This document shows, in pieces, positions 37,998 to 51,387 of a stretch of DNA of 64,000 nucleotides. A program made the translations under genes and the position numbers. The notes below the pieces were generated by a model, which was not told the origin of the DNA, searched no databases, and saw only the letters and a list, made by a program, of their open reading frames with translations. Where the stretch lies: assembly GCA_963924555.1 (NCBI GenBank), contig OZ004592.1, positions 434,001 to 498,000 of the forward strand, given 5' to 3'. The DNA is from Crambe crambe (taxonomy: Eukaryota > Porifera > Demospongiae > Poecilosclerida > Crambeidae). Numbering within the stretch: position 1 is the stretch's first letter; each line of letters opens with the position of its first letter.

Positions 37998-39653
37998 TTA
38001 GGTTCTTGAGTGGTCCATAGGAGACATAATGATCTTATTGCTTGAGAACTTTGCCACAAATTTACAAAGAGTTGGTTGGGAGAGGACAGTGTGTACCAGG
38101 AGTCTGTTTTCAGCTCCTTCCACTGGTGTGACCTGACAGACACTACAAGCATTCGAACTATAGAGCCAACTGTTAATGAAAGCAACTCAACCACATCAAA
38201 AGTGCAAGACTTTTTAAAAATATACCTGAGTTCTGGTCCAGAGGCTGGCAACTCTATGGACCAGAAAGTCTGGTTTGTGGCCCTCAACGCTGCCTCTTCA
38301 ATCCTCATTTCAAGTGTCTTCAAGTCTGTCCCCTCTGTGGCTGAAATACAAACATCTCCATCTCTCTGTGGTCGATTCTCTTCCAATGAACTGAATCAAT
38401 ATGTAACCAATAAAGCACATCTAAACTTAAAAGGTCACCTTTATAAGTATTAAAAGACTACTTACATTTTATCAGTTTTATTGACAACATTGATCAGACT
38501 CTCCATGAGTTGTGGCCTTAAGTCCAACTGTTCCAGCACCTTGAGGACATTTGCCCTCTGGGCATAAGCCTGGGGGTGACTCCCATCAATCACATGCACC
38601 AACACATCCTGGAAAGAATGGGAAGAAGTGTCTATTAATAGTAACACACTTAGAATGGGTGGGACTCACAGCATGAATGGAATCCTCCAATGTAGAGGCA
38701 AATGACTCCACTAACTTGACTGGGAGATCTGATATGAACCCAATGGTGTCCACGTACAGGACAGGAAGGCCACATGGTAATCGCCCAGCATGGAGAGTAG
38801 AGTCGAGTGTAGCAAATAACATGTCCTTAGGAATCATAGCCGAGTCCCGAGAGAGTGCTTTAATTAGAGTTGTTTTCCCGGCATTTGTATAACCCACAAC
38901 AGCCACGATGGGGACAGGATATCGCCTGGTTCTCTGCTCACGTAACTCCTTCCTCTTTCTCCTCACCTCTTTCAGTTCTCTCTGCAGCTGCCTCAGTCTC
39001 CTGTTCATCATAAACTTCCTTGTCTCCATGGACGTCTCCCCTATACCCCCACTCGGCATCCTCTTCCCTTCCTCACCAAATAACTTCATATAATTGTATG
39101 GGATCTCAGCCAATTCAACCTGCAACTTTGCCTCACTTGTCTGCGCCCTTTCCTTGAAAATATGTAACACAACTCCAAACCGATCAAACACACTTCTCCT
39201 GAAAACCTGCTCCAGAGTGGTGTGCTGAAGTGGTGTCAGTGTGGGGGTATTGATGAAAACCCCCGTCACATTCTCCCCCAGTCCTCTCACTTCAGCCTTC
39301 AGCTCAGAAGTTGTCCCCTTGCCAAAGAAGTACTTGTTGTGGACCTGTCTGACAGCAGCCACTCTTGGGCGACACACCTCCCAACCGGATATGGCCTCAA
39401 CGAGAGAAGAGGCCTCCTCTAGTTTGCAGTCTGCTGGTACATAGGGTCTCTCTACAGGTCCAGACTTGTATTCAGGTTGGATCACCATGAGTCTGTGAGC
39501 CTCACTGGGTGCACTGACTGTATGCACGCTTGCATCACCCTTCCTTTGAGTCTTGCATCTCCATCTGGTGTAAATCTGGTGAAGATAAGTCGTTTTTGAC
39601 TTCATTGATCTGCATTGAAGCAACAGCAGGGGTTTCCCTGAAAATAAAAACAT
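37998..39653 (-). CDS. GTPBP6: GTPBP6, HflX-family GTP-binding protein
   Basis: HflX-type translational GTPase; the animal member GTPBP6 acts on mitochondrial ribosomes. About 490 residues in four exons: 39653-38667, 38610-38467, 38394-38227 and 38169-37998. The basic N-terminus (MFLFSGKPLLLLQCRSMKSK) would suit mitochondrial import. The HflX N-terminal domain contains VRQVHNKYFFGKGT and TPTLTPLQHTTLEQVF..VFDRFGVVLHIF. A coiled, basic linker follows (RRLRQLQRELKEVRRKRKEL). The G domain shows G1 AVVGYTNAGKTTL, G2 region FATLD, G3 VDTIGF and G4 NKTD. A possible acceptor (TTTTCAG) overlaps the first codons, so an upstream untranslated exon could exist and the start could be MKSKTTY instead. The stop codon lies only 72 bases from the stop of the large convergent gene. 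Confidence 0.93.
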
Positions 39654-40254
39654 TTTGACTGGAAAAGGTCGTCAATACATAAGGCTAACCACGTGACTCT
39701 CGCGCGAGCGTTTTATATTGCATAATTAATTATTATAATAAATTAATTATTAATTTCATCTTGATGGACATTGAGATTCAAAGGAGCTATAAATTATCTG
39801 AGTCATGTCCTTTGGAAAAACCATTCTACCCTTTGATATCCTATCATACATGCAGCTGCTGATTCATATTATGGTTATCAGAATCAACATTAGCTAAGTG
39901 GTTGCAATCTTGACAGGACATGCAATACATGCAGGAAGTTGGAGTGTGCTGCAGCTGTTGGCATCAGTTGGACTGTCCCAATGGAAGTGCTACAACTATT
40001 GGACTGTCCTCCAGTGCAGCTGTATATACTCACCACAGTAATATAATTATGTATGACAACATGAAATGCCTTTTTGGCAGTAATATTCATATATTCATAT
40101 AAAAATAAAATATAAATCAGATGAGTGAAATGAAAATATAAATGCTTTGCACATATCCATTGCTAGGTATGTAAAAAGGTATGAACTGGTGATGGCCATC
40201 CAGAGCACATGATAGCTAAAAACAAAGTGACATTGGAGAATGATTAGTAATCAC
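39654..40254. other. Intergenic stretch, no gene seen
   Basis: A/T-rich DNA between the GTPBP6 start and the 3' end of the first receptor gene. A short CpG-bearing segment with CACGTG and CTCGCGCGAG near 39,690-39,712 may be the GTPBP6 promoter. Nothing else was recognised. Confidence 0.5.
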
Positions 40255-43200
40255 TTAGGGAATCTTATATTCAAGGATGGAACAGTTGTCAGTGTTTGAT
40301 GACGATGAAGACATTGTGGCAGTGGTTGTCGAGACTCTGTTGGGGGAGATAGCATTGGTCAGACAAGGGGAAGTGGACCCGCCCCCATAGGAAATGGAGA
40401 GAGGACGAGTTGAAGAGGTCTTCGAGTGGTAGGAGCCAGTGTTGACATCGTAAGAACCTGTTCTCTTCTTTCTTCTGATCAGCATGGCAGCAAGTACAAT
40501 CAGAACTGTATGTGATAGATTATAGCCACACTAAGTGGAATACTATTGTGTGAATAAAGACCTGAAGTTGAATGGCACTAAAGTATGTGCTAAGAACTGC
40601 AATAATGGAAGTAGCTAGCCATAGCAAAAGAACCATGCAGAGTCAGAAATGATGTTAACAAGGTCTAATTTTGTGATAAATGGTGTTGAACTGTTATTTT
40701 AACATGGAGGCTACTTGTCTTACAAAGAATGATGACTAATAGTCCTCCTGCAACTGATGCTATGATGATGATTGTGGTTTCTGAGAGCACTGGCACAGCC
40801 TGCAGTGTAAAAATTCAACATGCAGTGATGATGCACAATGTGGAGAGGGAAAGGGAGGGAGGGAGGGGGAGAGAGAGAGAGAGAGAGAGAGAGTACCTCA
40901 GTATCAGTATCAGTGGATGAAGTGGAAGCTGTTGGTGCTGAAGTTGCAGTCACCTGATTGGTCACGACTCTAGTGGCTGCAACTGGTGGTGCTGAAGATG
41001 AAGACTCCATGGAGGACATGGTAGAGCTGATTGAGGTCACAAAGGAGGAGGAGAGAGGAGATGAGGAGAAGGTTGAAGACGGAGCTTCAGTGGTGGTTGT
41101 TGGGTGTGGCAAAACTACAGAGGTTGAGATCACAGGGAATGGAATTGATGAGGAGGGCAGTTCTACATATGTACAATTATCAAGGGAGTCAGGGGAGTGG
41201 GGAGTCATGTTTTGCAACAAAAAAAAAAAAGTATCTGCTGAGACCATCAAAGAAATTCTTGAAATGTCCACTAAGTCTAAATTTACAGGGAACCACTCAG
41301 GATGAAACAATAACAGTACAACTCCCTTGACCAATAGCCCTGCAATAATTGCACATTCTTGAACTATGTTAAGAGGTTGCTGAGATCCCAGGAATTGATC
41401 CGGCCTAGACTTATAGCAATGCTTGAGGATATATATAGGCATCTCATTCCTTGTCTCATCATGATTCTTGTCTGAATTCTATCTTTTGATCACCATGTAC
41501 CGTACAAATCCACTCACCTATACAAGATTTGTTGTTTAAATCCAAATGATATCCATCTAGACAAGAACAGTTGTAACTTCCTTGTCTATTGCTACAGATG
41601 TGGTCACAGCCTCCATTGGATGTGCTACACTCATCAATATCTAGAAGAAGAGGATTGTGTTAATATTTAAAAACAAAATCTACTTACGTGTCCTTACCGA
41701 TGCATGCAGTGTTCCCATCAAGAATGTATCCTTCATCACATTCGCAGTGGAAACTTCCATTAAGATTAATGCAAGTATGGTTGCATGGAGCCATGGTCTG
41801 GCATTCATTTATGTCCAGACAACTTCTCTCGTCTCCTTCCAGCAAGAATCCAGTTCTGCAAGAACATTCGTAGCTCCCTTCAGTGTTAGTGCAGGTGTGA
41901 TCACAGCCGCCATTAGATGTGGCACATTCATTGTTGTCCAAGCAACCTCTTCCATCTCCTCCCAGCACGAATCCAGTTCTGCAGGAACATTCGTAGCTCC
42001 CTTCAGTGTTAGTGCAGGTGTGATCACAGCCGCCATTAGATGTGGCACATTCATTGTTGTCCAAGCAACCTCTTCCATCTCCTCCCAGCACGAATCCAGT
42101 TCTGCAGGAACATTCGTAGCTCCCTTCAGTGTTAGTGCAGGTGTGATCACAGCCGCCATTAGATGTGGCACATTCATTGTTGTCCAAGCAACCTCTTCCA
42201 TCTCCTCCCAGCACGAATCCAGTTCTGCAGGAACATTCGTAGCTCCCTTCAGTGTTAGTGCAGGTGTGATCACAGCCGCCATTAGATGTGGCACATTCAT
42301 TGTTGTCCAAGCAACCTCTTCCATCTCCTCCCAGCACGAATCCAGTTCTGCAGGAACATTCGTAGCTCCCTTCAGTGTTAGTGCAGGTGTGATCACAGCC
42401 ACCATTAGACGTGGCACATTCATTTACATCTGAAATGATTGAGAGAAGAAATCATTTCACTTTGTCTTTCAGGTTCTGTAATTCCGTCTTACCAAAACAG
42501 GTGGTTCTATTTACACCAAGTGTGTATCCTGGAGGACATTCACAGCGAAATCCTCCATGTACATTGATACAGCCATGACTGCATGGAGATCTTCTACACT
42601 CATCATCATCCTGACAATTTCTCCCATCTGCTCTCAGCACAAAGCCAGCGTTGCAGGAACATTCATAGCTGCCTTCACTGTTAGTGCAGGTGTGGTTACA
42701 ACCGCCATTAGAGGTGGCACATTCATCAACATCTGTGAACATGAAGTCATTTTCTACATCATTTCATCTCTTTTAATCTCACCAGCACAAGATGATCCAT
42801 CCACATCAAGGACATAGCCACGATCACATTCGCAATGGTAATTTCCAGGAAGATTGACACAGATATGTTGACACAGTGTTCCATTTGAGCACTCATTGAT
42901 GTCCTCACAGCCCCTTCCGTCTCCTTCCAACACAAACCCAGTTCTGCATGAACACTCAAAACTTCCTTCAAGATTGGTGCAGTTATGAGTACAGTCTCCA
43001 TTAGACAGGGCACATTCATCAATGTCTATGTCCAACAACAGCAACAGAGTAAGTAAGTGTACTTAATATTAGTGGAAAATTTTCATGGGCCCATAGTGGT
43101 TTCCATGGTAACAAAGGGAATTTACACTTATTTTTTTGCAACAAAAAACAAAAACAAAAAAACAAAACATGTTCTGTAACTATGATGGTACCTGTGCACG

Positions 43201-44547
43201 ATATTCCGTCTCCATCAAGCACAAACCCCTCAGGACATTGACAACGGAAGCCCCCTGGGAAGTTTTCACAAGTGTGGCTGCATGGAGCTCCGACTACACA
43301 CTCATCAATGTCTTCACAAGTACTTGAGTTGCTTCCAAGCATGTAACCATTCCTGCAAGAACACCGATAACTTCCATCGGTGTTAGTACAGATGTGGTCG
43401 CAGCCACCATTAGAAACACCACACTCATTAACATCTGTTAAAAATTAATCATAACTTATTATGAAAAATTTTTGTTGCCACGTGTGAAAATAGAATGTGT
43501 ATTGTGGTAAGTGAATCGCAACAAGACCCCCCACACCTATGGCATCATGTTATGTCTGGCACTCAAAAACGACACAAGTTCAAAGTCCAAGGCTCAGCAG
43601 CCATACCATGTACTCCACCTTAACATTCTTTTTAGATATTAATGTAATAAGTTATTGGCTAACCTTGACAACTTTTCCCATTTGAATTCAATAGGTGGTA
43701 TCCATTCCTGCACGAACAGGAGAAGCCTCCGACGGCATTGCTGCAGATGTGATCACACCCTCCATTTGCACTCAAGCACTCGTCAATATCTGTAACATAT
43801 AAACAATTAGAGATGTACAAATTGCTCCATTATCAAGAGAAATGTACCTATGCAGGTTGATGCATCTCCACTAAGTGTGAAACCCTCGGGGCATTCACAC
43901 CTGTAGCCTCCAAGAAGGTTGGTACAAATGTGAGTGCAGAGACCTGTGTTGGAACACTCGTTGATGTCCTCGCAAGTTCTATTGTCCTGGCTCAAGAAAT
44001 AACCATCCCTGCAAGAGCATTCGTGTCCTGCTTCGAGATTACGGCACAGATGACTGCAGCCACCATTTGATTCTTGACATTCATTGACATCTGAGAAATA
44101 GAGAATTGTTCAAGATTATGGCACTGGACATACCGAGAAATATGTTACTACAGCCACCATTTTACTGTTGACATATCTGAGAAATAAGGTTCCTCATTGG
44201 GAAGCTAACTCCATACCTGGGAAGACTAGCAGAAAATGTAACTACCTTTTTAAATTATCATACTATTGGATTACATGTCCATGCTGATCACTTTACATAC
44301 CTCTACAAGAAACCTTATCCATGTCAAGTGCATATCCTTGACGACATTCACAGTGGTAGCTCCCGAGAGTGTTAACACAGGAGTGTTCACATGCAGTTCC
44401 TGGTAATGAACACTCATCAATGTCCGTACAACTTTTCCCATTCCCAGTCAATAGGAACCCAGTAATGCAGGAACACTCGTAACTTCCTTCAGTGTTAGTA
44501 CAAGTGTGAGTACAGCCACCATTAGACATGGTGCATTCATTCATATC

Positions 44548-44635
<88 letters not shown>

Positions 44636-47600
44636 TAATAATGATGAATAAATCCATGTGACTGCAAGTTAACTAACACTCACCAGTGCAGGAGTTGCCG
44701 TCTTCTTGCAGAGCATAACCATCACGACATTCACAACGATAGCTTCCAGGCAAATCAATACAAATGTGACTGCATGAGTGAGTGCTCAGCTCGCATTCTC
44801 TGATATCTGCACAAATTACCATCATTAGTTTGATTAATCCCCTGAACATCAATTCATCCTTGATAGTGTGTATTCTCCCATAGCATTCACTCACCTCTGC
44901 ACGTTTGATCATCTGTGTTGAGAGCATATCCACTCCTGCACAAACATTCATGACTGCCCACAAGGTTATTACAGATATGCCCACAGCCGCCATTAGAAAT
45001 GACACATTCATCATTGTCTAAAGATTTTAAAAATTAAAAAATTTGAAGTATTTTACCAAGAATACATTTTTTTTATTGAGAAATAAAGCCACGGTGAATA
45101 TTTTCGTCTGTGATTTTCTATCCATGGTAACAACTTACCCACACAGGATCTCCCATCATCAGCGAGGACATATCCCTTCTGACAACCACAGCGGTAGCTT
45201 CCAGGAAGATTAACACATATCTCCATACAAGGCATAGAAACTTCACACTCATTAATGTCTGCAAGAGAAAATTCAATTACAAAATAATAGAGTGATCCAA
45301 TTGAGAGTGATCCAATTGTGAGCATACGAGGGACACCACAGTGGTAACCAGTAAGTACCAGATTTGGGTAATCAGTACCCAAATTGTCACCACCCGTCGC
45401 CAGACTGACCTTGGCAAGATCTGTTATCAGTTTCTAGGAAAAATCCTTCACGGCACGTGCACTCATAACTTCCTTCATAATTGGTACAGTTGTGACTGCA
45501 ATTTCCATTTGAGGTTGAGCATTCATTGACATCTGTTAGGGTAAGTGAACACAATCATTAGATATTACTATACAATCCGATCGTTTCAGTTCATACCTGA
45601 ACATGAAACTCCATCACTGTTGAGTCGATATCCCGTCCTGCACTCGCAGTTGTAACTTCCAGGCTGATTCACACATCTTTGCATGCACTTGCCATTGTCC
45701 TCCAGGCACTCGTTGATATCTGCAGGTCAGGAAATTACCAACTATTCATTGGGCTTCTCTGTTCACAGGCAGAGGAAGGAATGCTTGTTGGTAGTCCAAC
45801 TTAAATATTCCCATGTCTTTCAAATTCCTTCTACATGTGCCATGCTTTGAGGACCTGGCAACCTATGTGAGCATTTTGAACTATTTGGCTGCAACTCCCG
45901 CCAATGATCTGAGTTTCCGTCTTTCTAGGAAGTGAGATGGTGACCTCAAGGGATGGGTTTAATCTTTACCAACAATCTTAGATCATTGCATAGTATGATA
46001 TTGATTGCATTCCTGTCTAGAACTCTTCAGCTCTCTAGACATCAACACCGGCTTTTTCTGGATAAGACTGCTTGCAGGTATATATAGTGAAGCCACTGTA
46101 CTCACCGACATCACAAAATGCTCCATCCCATCCAGATTGGCAGGAACAGATGCCAGGAGGCACACAGAAACCATTGACACAAGAGCCACACAGAGTGAGG
46201 TTAGGCCCAGATCCACTCCCAATTGTCGTCTTGTTGAAAAATACTTGAGCTGCATGAAATGTAATCATTTTGGAATTCATAAAAATATTATTGAGCATTA
46301 AAGAAGACAAAAAGTATAATGGTACTGAATTTGGTAACTCAAGCTCCATGGTGATGTAATACTCTTTAATTTTATTGATTAAATTTAAGAATCAGAAGAC
46401 AAATGGTAATGGTAGGTACTGAATTGAGAGTAACTGTTGTAATCTGATCTTCAAGAGGTTTCATTGCTTCAAGATATGGAAAGAATGTCTACAGTCTTGG
46501 ATACCTTTCCCCCAAGCTACATCAACCCAACGATAAAAGGTCTCCTTAATGGTGGCTCCATGTTGATACGACAACAAGAACAGCTACCTAATCCACTTTG
46601 AGGTCAGTGGAATTTTCCTGCTGGGCCAACAAGTTAGACTATGGCACAATGTGCGTTTATTGTGTGGGAGGGCAAGTGTTGCCAAGGCCACAACACTTGG
46701 CCTGTTTCTTCAGTTACAATGGAGCTACACCTACCACACCTAGCCAACCTTATCTCTGTAAGATAAGCAAGGGATACCGACTACATGATTCAAATGACTG
46801 GCAATAAAAAATAAACAAGATGTAGATTATCAAGGTTGAAACTCAAACTTTCTAGTATGGTTCGGACACTCACCATTTGGCTGTTTGTCAGGATGCACCA
46901 CTTCAATTCCGCTATAAAGGCCAACGTTACCACCACTGACCTGAACCACTGGTGTTCCATTCACTTTGTTCACTCTATTAACAGTAGAAGGTATTCCTGA
47001 CTCGGTCCAGTAGAGGTAGTCTCCGAAAATTGAAATCCCGCCCAATGGGCGTAAAGTAGTGGAAATACGAACGGAATTGGACATTCTTTTGCCGTTCATG
47101 TTGACTGATTCGATTATAAATGTGCAACGGCTGATCCAGAAGATTGTAAATGTATCATAATCAAGAGTGAGAGCATCAATGCATGTTCCAAGGTCACTTC
47201 TGATGACCTCTCGTCCATTACCATCCACTCCCACTCTCTCAATGGTGCCTCTCTCTGTGTCAGTCCAAAATACCCACCTGATGCGAGCAAATGATATCAT
47301 CTCACATGATAATCACATGACAATAATGTGACTCACTCACCCGTAGTTAGGGTAAGGGTATATGGCAATGCTGGCTGGTTTTCCCACCTCCCCTGGACCG
47401 AGGACATCTCTTTGACGGCCAGTGGTGATGTTGTACTCAATAATCCTATGACTGTCTCGAGCAGTGACAAAGAGAACATCATTGAGCCAGTCTAGTGCTA
47501 AGTCAGCTGTAAAATCACAAACATGTGGACATTGAATATCCAGCTGACTGGAACAGATTTCTAAGTTAACAGGTGCATGATTTTTAATTGCATTACAGCT

Positions 47601-49769
47601 TGTAGATTGAGCTATAATGACTTGAGAATTTGGTGCCTAATGACATTCGTTGTGGCATTTTAAAGGTGTGTGGTTGCAAGATACCCCTAGGGCTTCCCTC
47701 TGGTCCAGATGACCAAGGTTATGAATTTTTGGGAGTTCAAATTCAAATAATTACACCACAAACGATTATATTGGTCATGACTTATTACTCACTTGGACTC
47801 GAGAGGCCAGACAAAAGCTTGGCTTTATTTGAACCATCTGAAAGTGTGGCTTTCCAAACCTCACCTCCAACAGTAGTCCAGAACACATAATCCAAGCTAC
47901 AAACAAAATAATGATTGCACCTTAATGTGAATTATGAATATCATTGTACTAACACACTTGGAGTACTACAAGTTTATTTTCCACTTCACTAGTTACCACA
48001 ACTACTTACACAAAGCACTATGGTATGACAATGCTACCTTCCACATTTATAATTAATCATAATACCTTCCTGAAGCCCAACACTTACATGATAAGTGGTG
48101 GGATCTAACCCAAATATTTCTGTTAAATCACTAAATTGCATTTCTTTCCATTAGCAACAAATTATGCTAATAATCAAATAACATCTTTTCTCCTTCTTTT
48201 GGTGATGCCATTGCAATGTCAGCCATGTTGCATTACAGCTCCATGGCATCACCAAGGAGGATGCATGCAAAACCTAGCTGGGAAATTGTGTTCCCTTACT
48301 TGTAATGATATTCCACTCCTAGTAGTATGCCCACACTAGGAGTGAGAAGGATGTCTGGGTCCCTTGGAAAGTCTGGTACCAAGCTGACCTTCAGTAGGTT
48401 GGTAAATCCACTGAAGACAGCATACGGTTCTCTATAGGCATAAGAACATGCACACAATAATAATATCTCATTCCAATGAGATGCAAACACCATGCACTAT
48501 ATATCATCAATAATTATTGTTAACTGGATTTAATGGGGCTACAGATCTGCATGCATATCTATCATGCTTCCTTTGATCATAAACAACATTCAATTGGATG
48601 GTAAGGTGGCTTAATGACATGGAGACCTATTTCTGGATGTCCACCATACTACCTGCACTCCATTATACATTGGAACAATAGCAGGGTTTCATCTAAGGAG
48701 GGGGGCGCAGGGGAAGCTTCCCCTCCAAACAGCTCAACTTCCCCCCCCCCCCCCCCGAACTGACCCAGCTTCCCCCCCAAGATATTGCCAAAAGAAAGAG
48801 TTTTAGGACAAAAAATACTTCTAAGTAGTATAGTTTTAGGATCCAGTGTGGGGGCACATCCCCCGCACCCCCTACACCATGGCCTTATGGCCACACGTTC
48901 CATGAGCTTCCCCTCCAAGGTGAAGTTCCTAGATGAAACCCTGAATAGTGATATAGTGCTACTGGATTCTCACACACCATTTGGTAAATTCCCATCATCT
49001 ACTGACCATCTGCATGGTGTTGCTAATGCTAATAATTATATGCTCCATATTCCATAGGATTGTCGTCAATAAATGGCACAACATTGGCTTGAGATTCGAA
49101 CTGAGCCTTAAAAAGAGAAGTTCAATGTTTGACCACATGTTCGGTGTTAATGCGCGAGTCATTTTAACTGAATAGAGCTGGCTAGCCCATGTACAAACGT
49201 GTGGCAAAATTACTAATAACTAAATTAACCTTACACCACAGCAGATGCTTCAAAGATTCGCACGTAAAGGATAAGCTTTCTGAGAAAATAAAAACCTACA
49301 ATGGCTTGCAGTTTCTGTGGTTTGCAGCAGCAGGAGGATCGAATCCCTACCACAAGTGAACACTCTTTTGCATGCTATTCCCCACAAGTGCAGGCCATTT
49401 AAAAGCTGTGTAACCATTATTTCCCTGGCTACCTGCTCCATCCACCTGAGAAAGTTCTCATACATTTTTCGAGGACTAGACCTAGTGGGAAGTTAAGTAA
49501 GACTAAAGTTAAAGGAGCTCCATATGCACCTGTGAATATTTTCAGGACTTACAACCCAGCTCAGTGAGGAAGTTAAGGGAGTGACTTTTGGGCACTATCT
49601 AATTATTGTGGGTGCTATTATCAACAATCATGGATAATTATGATTATGGTTACACAGGTGCCCTGCACGGCATGGCAGTGGTTAAGATAAAAGGCTACCT
49701 AGGTTATTTAGTTGGTGGAGCATCCATTTTGCTATTTTAATTATTCACAGTCCATTAGCTAGAGCTAAC

Positions 49770-49832
<63 letters not shown>

Positions 49833-50569
49833 TATTCAAATTAAGATATGGGATCTTGTATTTATACATGGAAAGGACACAATCATTAAAACATTATACA
49901 ATAATCAGCAGACGAAACTTAAAAAAAAAAAAAAATCAGGGGGCTTGGGAATACAATGTTTTTATCCGCAGCAATACATTTTCATTTGCAGTGTTATTAC
50001 TGGGGATGCACATTTGCAGTGTTGATACTAAATTGTTATTACTGCATGGGGATGCATTAATGTTTCAGTATCGTGGCAGCTATATAGCTATATAGTGATA
50101 TTCATTTTCACGTAAAAACATGTCTTCATGTACACATACCTAAGCCTTGCTACTGACTGCACAAGGAAATACAGCATTGCATGCTTGCAAACACTTCAAC
50201 CGAGTGTTCTTGTTCAATGACTTTCATAAGAGCCTCTCATCCAGGACAGCAGCCTCTGTAGCTAGTCTGAGAAGGCCAGCCATGTCTACTCACACTATCT
50301 GTGCAACTGGAGAGCTCATTGCAGGCTCTCGTTGATCACACTGGACCTGGCTAGAGTCACACCCCCAGTAAACAAGACCCATTCAAGTTGCAGTGGAATG
50401 ACTCTTCTAGCTAGTGCCACTGGTTTATCAGCTGCTAGCTAGCAACTTATTTTAAGTACTGGATTGAATAAATAACTTACACTTCAGAATCGTTCTGAGC
50501 TATAGCAGCAGTCAGATCACAAGATCTGCAGAGGAGCAGCAGGGATAGAGCCAGTACTGGTAGATCCAT
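40255..50569 (-). CDS. LRP/EGF-type transmembrane receptor with 24 EGF modules
   Basis: A type I membrane protein of about 1,570 residues. The signal peptide is [14 protein letters not shown] at 50569. LRP-like YWTD propeller exons follow (48430-48299, 47897-47793, 47508-47341, 47280-46875; for example [16 protein letters not shown]). Then an EGF (46249-46106; [17 protein letters not shown]) and 23 mostly calcium-binding EGF modules (D-I/V-N/D-E-C) in exons near 45720, 45534, 45259, 45017, 44808, 44544, 44092, 43790, 43435, 43026, 42732, 42429-41699 and 41640-41509. A Ser/Thr-rich stalk (41228-40897), a transmembrane segment ([18 protein letters not shown], 40795-40723, continuing into the next exon) and a tail ([12 protein letters not shown].., 40508-40255) end it. 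Ligand and signalling role are unknown; an adhesion or endocytic receptor is likely. No exact ortholog was recognised. Confidence 0.82.
41825..42430. repeat. 123-bp coding tandem array of EGF modules
   Basis: Five consecutive cbEGF modules in one uninterrupted exon. Each encodes [20 protein letters not shown] and onward to GDGRGCL. Copies two to four appear essentially identical at the DNA level; the terminal copies carry a few changes. This implies very recent duplication or ongoing gene conversion. Confidence 0.95.
44565..44633. repeat. (GA)n / (GT)n microsatellite at an EGF exon acceptor
   Basis: About 60 bases of GA followed on the exon side by GTGTGT. On the minus strand this is the CT-rich tract in front of the exon that starts at about 44,544. 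Confidence 0.95.
48682..48943. mobile_element. MITE with inverted ends and AATAG target-site duplication
   Basis: The 262-bp element begins CAGGGTTTCATCTAAGG and ends with the inverted copy CTAGATGAAACCCTG. It is flanked on both sides by AATAG (48677-48681 and 48944-48948). The interior holds a C tract, an internal palindrome (GGGGAAGCTTCCCC) and no reading frame of note. It sits in intron 1 of the 24-EGF receptor. Its superfamily is not clear from the ends alone. Confidence 0.85.
49769..49831. repeat. (TTA)n microsatellite
   Basis: About 20 TTA/ATT trinucleotides in intron 1 of the 24-EGF receptor. Confidence 0.95.
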
Positions 50570-51387
50570 CTCGCTGTCTTTTATGCAGGAATGAATGGAC
50601 GGATGAATCTACGAATATCGAGCAGTAAAACTGTGTGATGCTCAGTTTGGCGCCAGGCTTATTTATGGAATAATGGCCACTTCCTGCACGTGTTGCCACT
50701 TGCAGTTGGTCAATCATTATAAGAATTTACATACCCTGGTGCGCATGCGCCATACATGCACATAATGCCCAAGGACACAAGCATCAAGAGTCAAACTGGT
50801 AAGATCTCGAATATAAATCAACCTGGTAAGATTTTCCTAGCCTCAGCCAGGTCCATTTGATACTAATTGTGATAGTTGAGGGTAGAAATCAAACTTTTAT
50901 TCACACTTTCTACTTTTGAAAAAAAAAGTTCGAAAGGTAGAAAATTTCATCAGTCATGACAAAAGTAAACTTTGACTAAAACGTGATTTCTACCCTTGAC
51001 TGTCACAATTTTTATAGTCAACCTGGTAAAGGGATAAGATTTCCCTAGCCTCGTACGTACCTGGCCAGCCAAGCTCATTTCCCCCCAATGCTATACTAAT
51101 CTTTGTAATCAAATAGAGCCAACCTGGTTCCTCATACCCAGCCAGTCGCCCCCAATGGTAAATCTTTATAATAGAATCAACCAGGTAAAGGAGTAAGACT
51201 TCCCTAACCTCATACCCATGGCCCATTTGTGGCAAAGATTTTCCCAATTCTAATTATAGCACAATGTCACATGTTACCATAGCAGTGTATATTATAAGAG
51301 CACAATGTCACATGTTACCATAGCAATGTATATATAAGAGCACAAATAAGACACACAATTCAAAGTCATTGACTTCACAGTCATAGT
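50570..51387. other. Intergenic region between receptors 1 and 2, with short repeats
   Basis: No gene is visible. Several partial copies of a motif containing CAACCTGGTAA and TTCCCTAGCCTC are scattered at 50,785-51,240. A 40-bp unit (CACAATGTCACATGTTACCA) is duplicated at 51,262-51,335. The proximal part should hold the promoter of the 24-EGF receptor. Confidence 0.7.
50865..51011. mobile_element. Short palindromic MITE-like element
   Basis: The left arm AATTGTGATAGTTGAGGGTA is matched by an inverted right arm that reads, complemented, AATTGTGACAGTCAAGGGTA. Both arms continue into GAAATCA. The whole 147-bp element could fold into a long hairpin and has no coding capacity. Confidence 0.65.

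Noticed and set aside
41657-42433. Plus-strand 258-codon frame with repeats
   Set aside because: Antisense shadow of the 123-bp EGF array; the minus-strand frame has the cbEGF cysteine pattern.
48649-48918. Minus-strand 89-codon Gly-rich frame
   Set aside because: It lies wholly within the MITE at 48,682-48,943 and its flank and is an accident of the C/G tracts.
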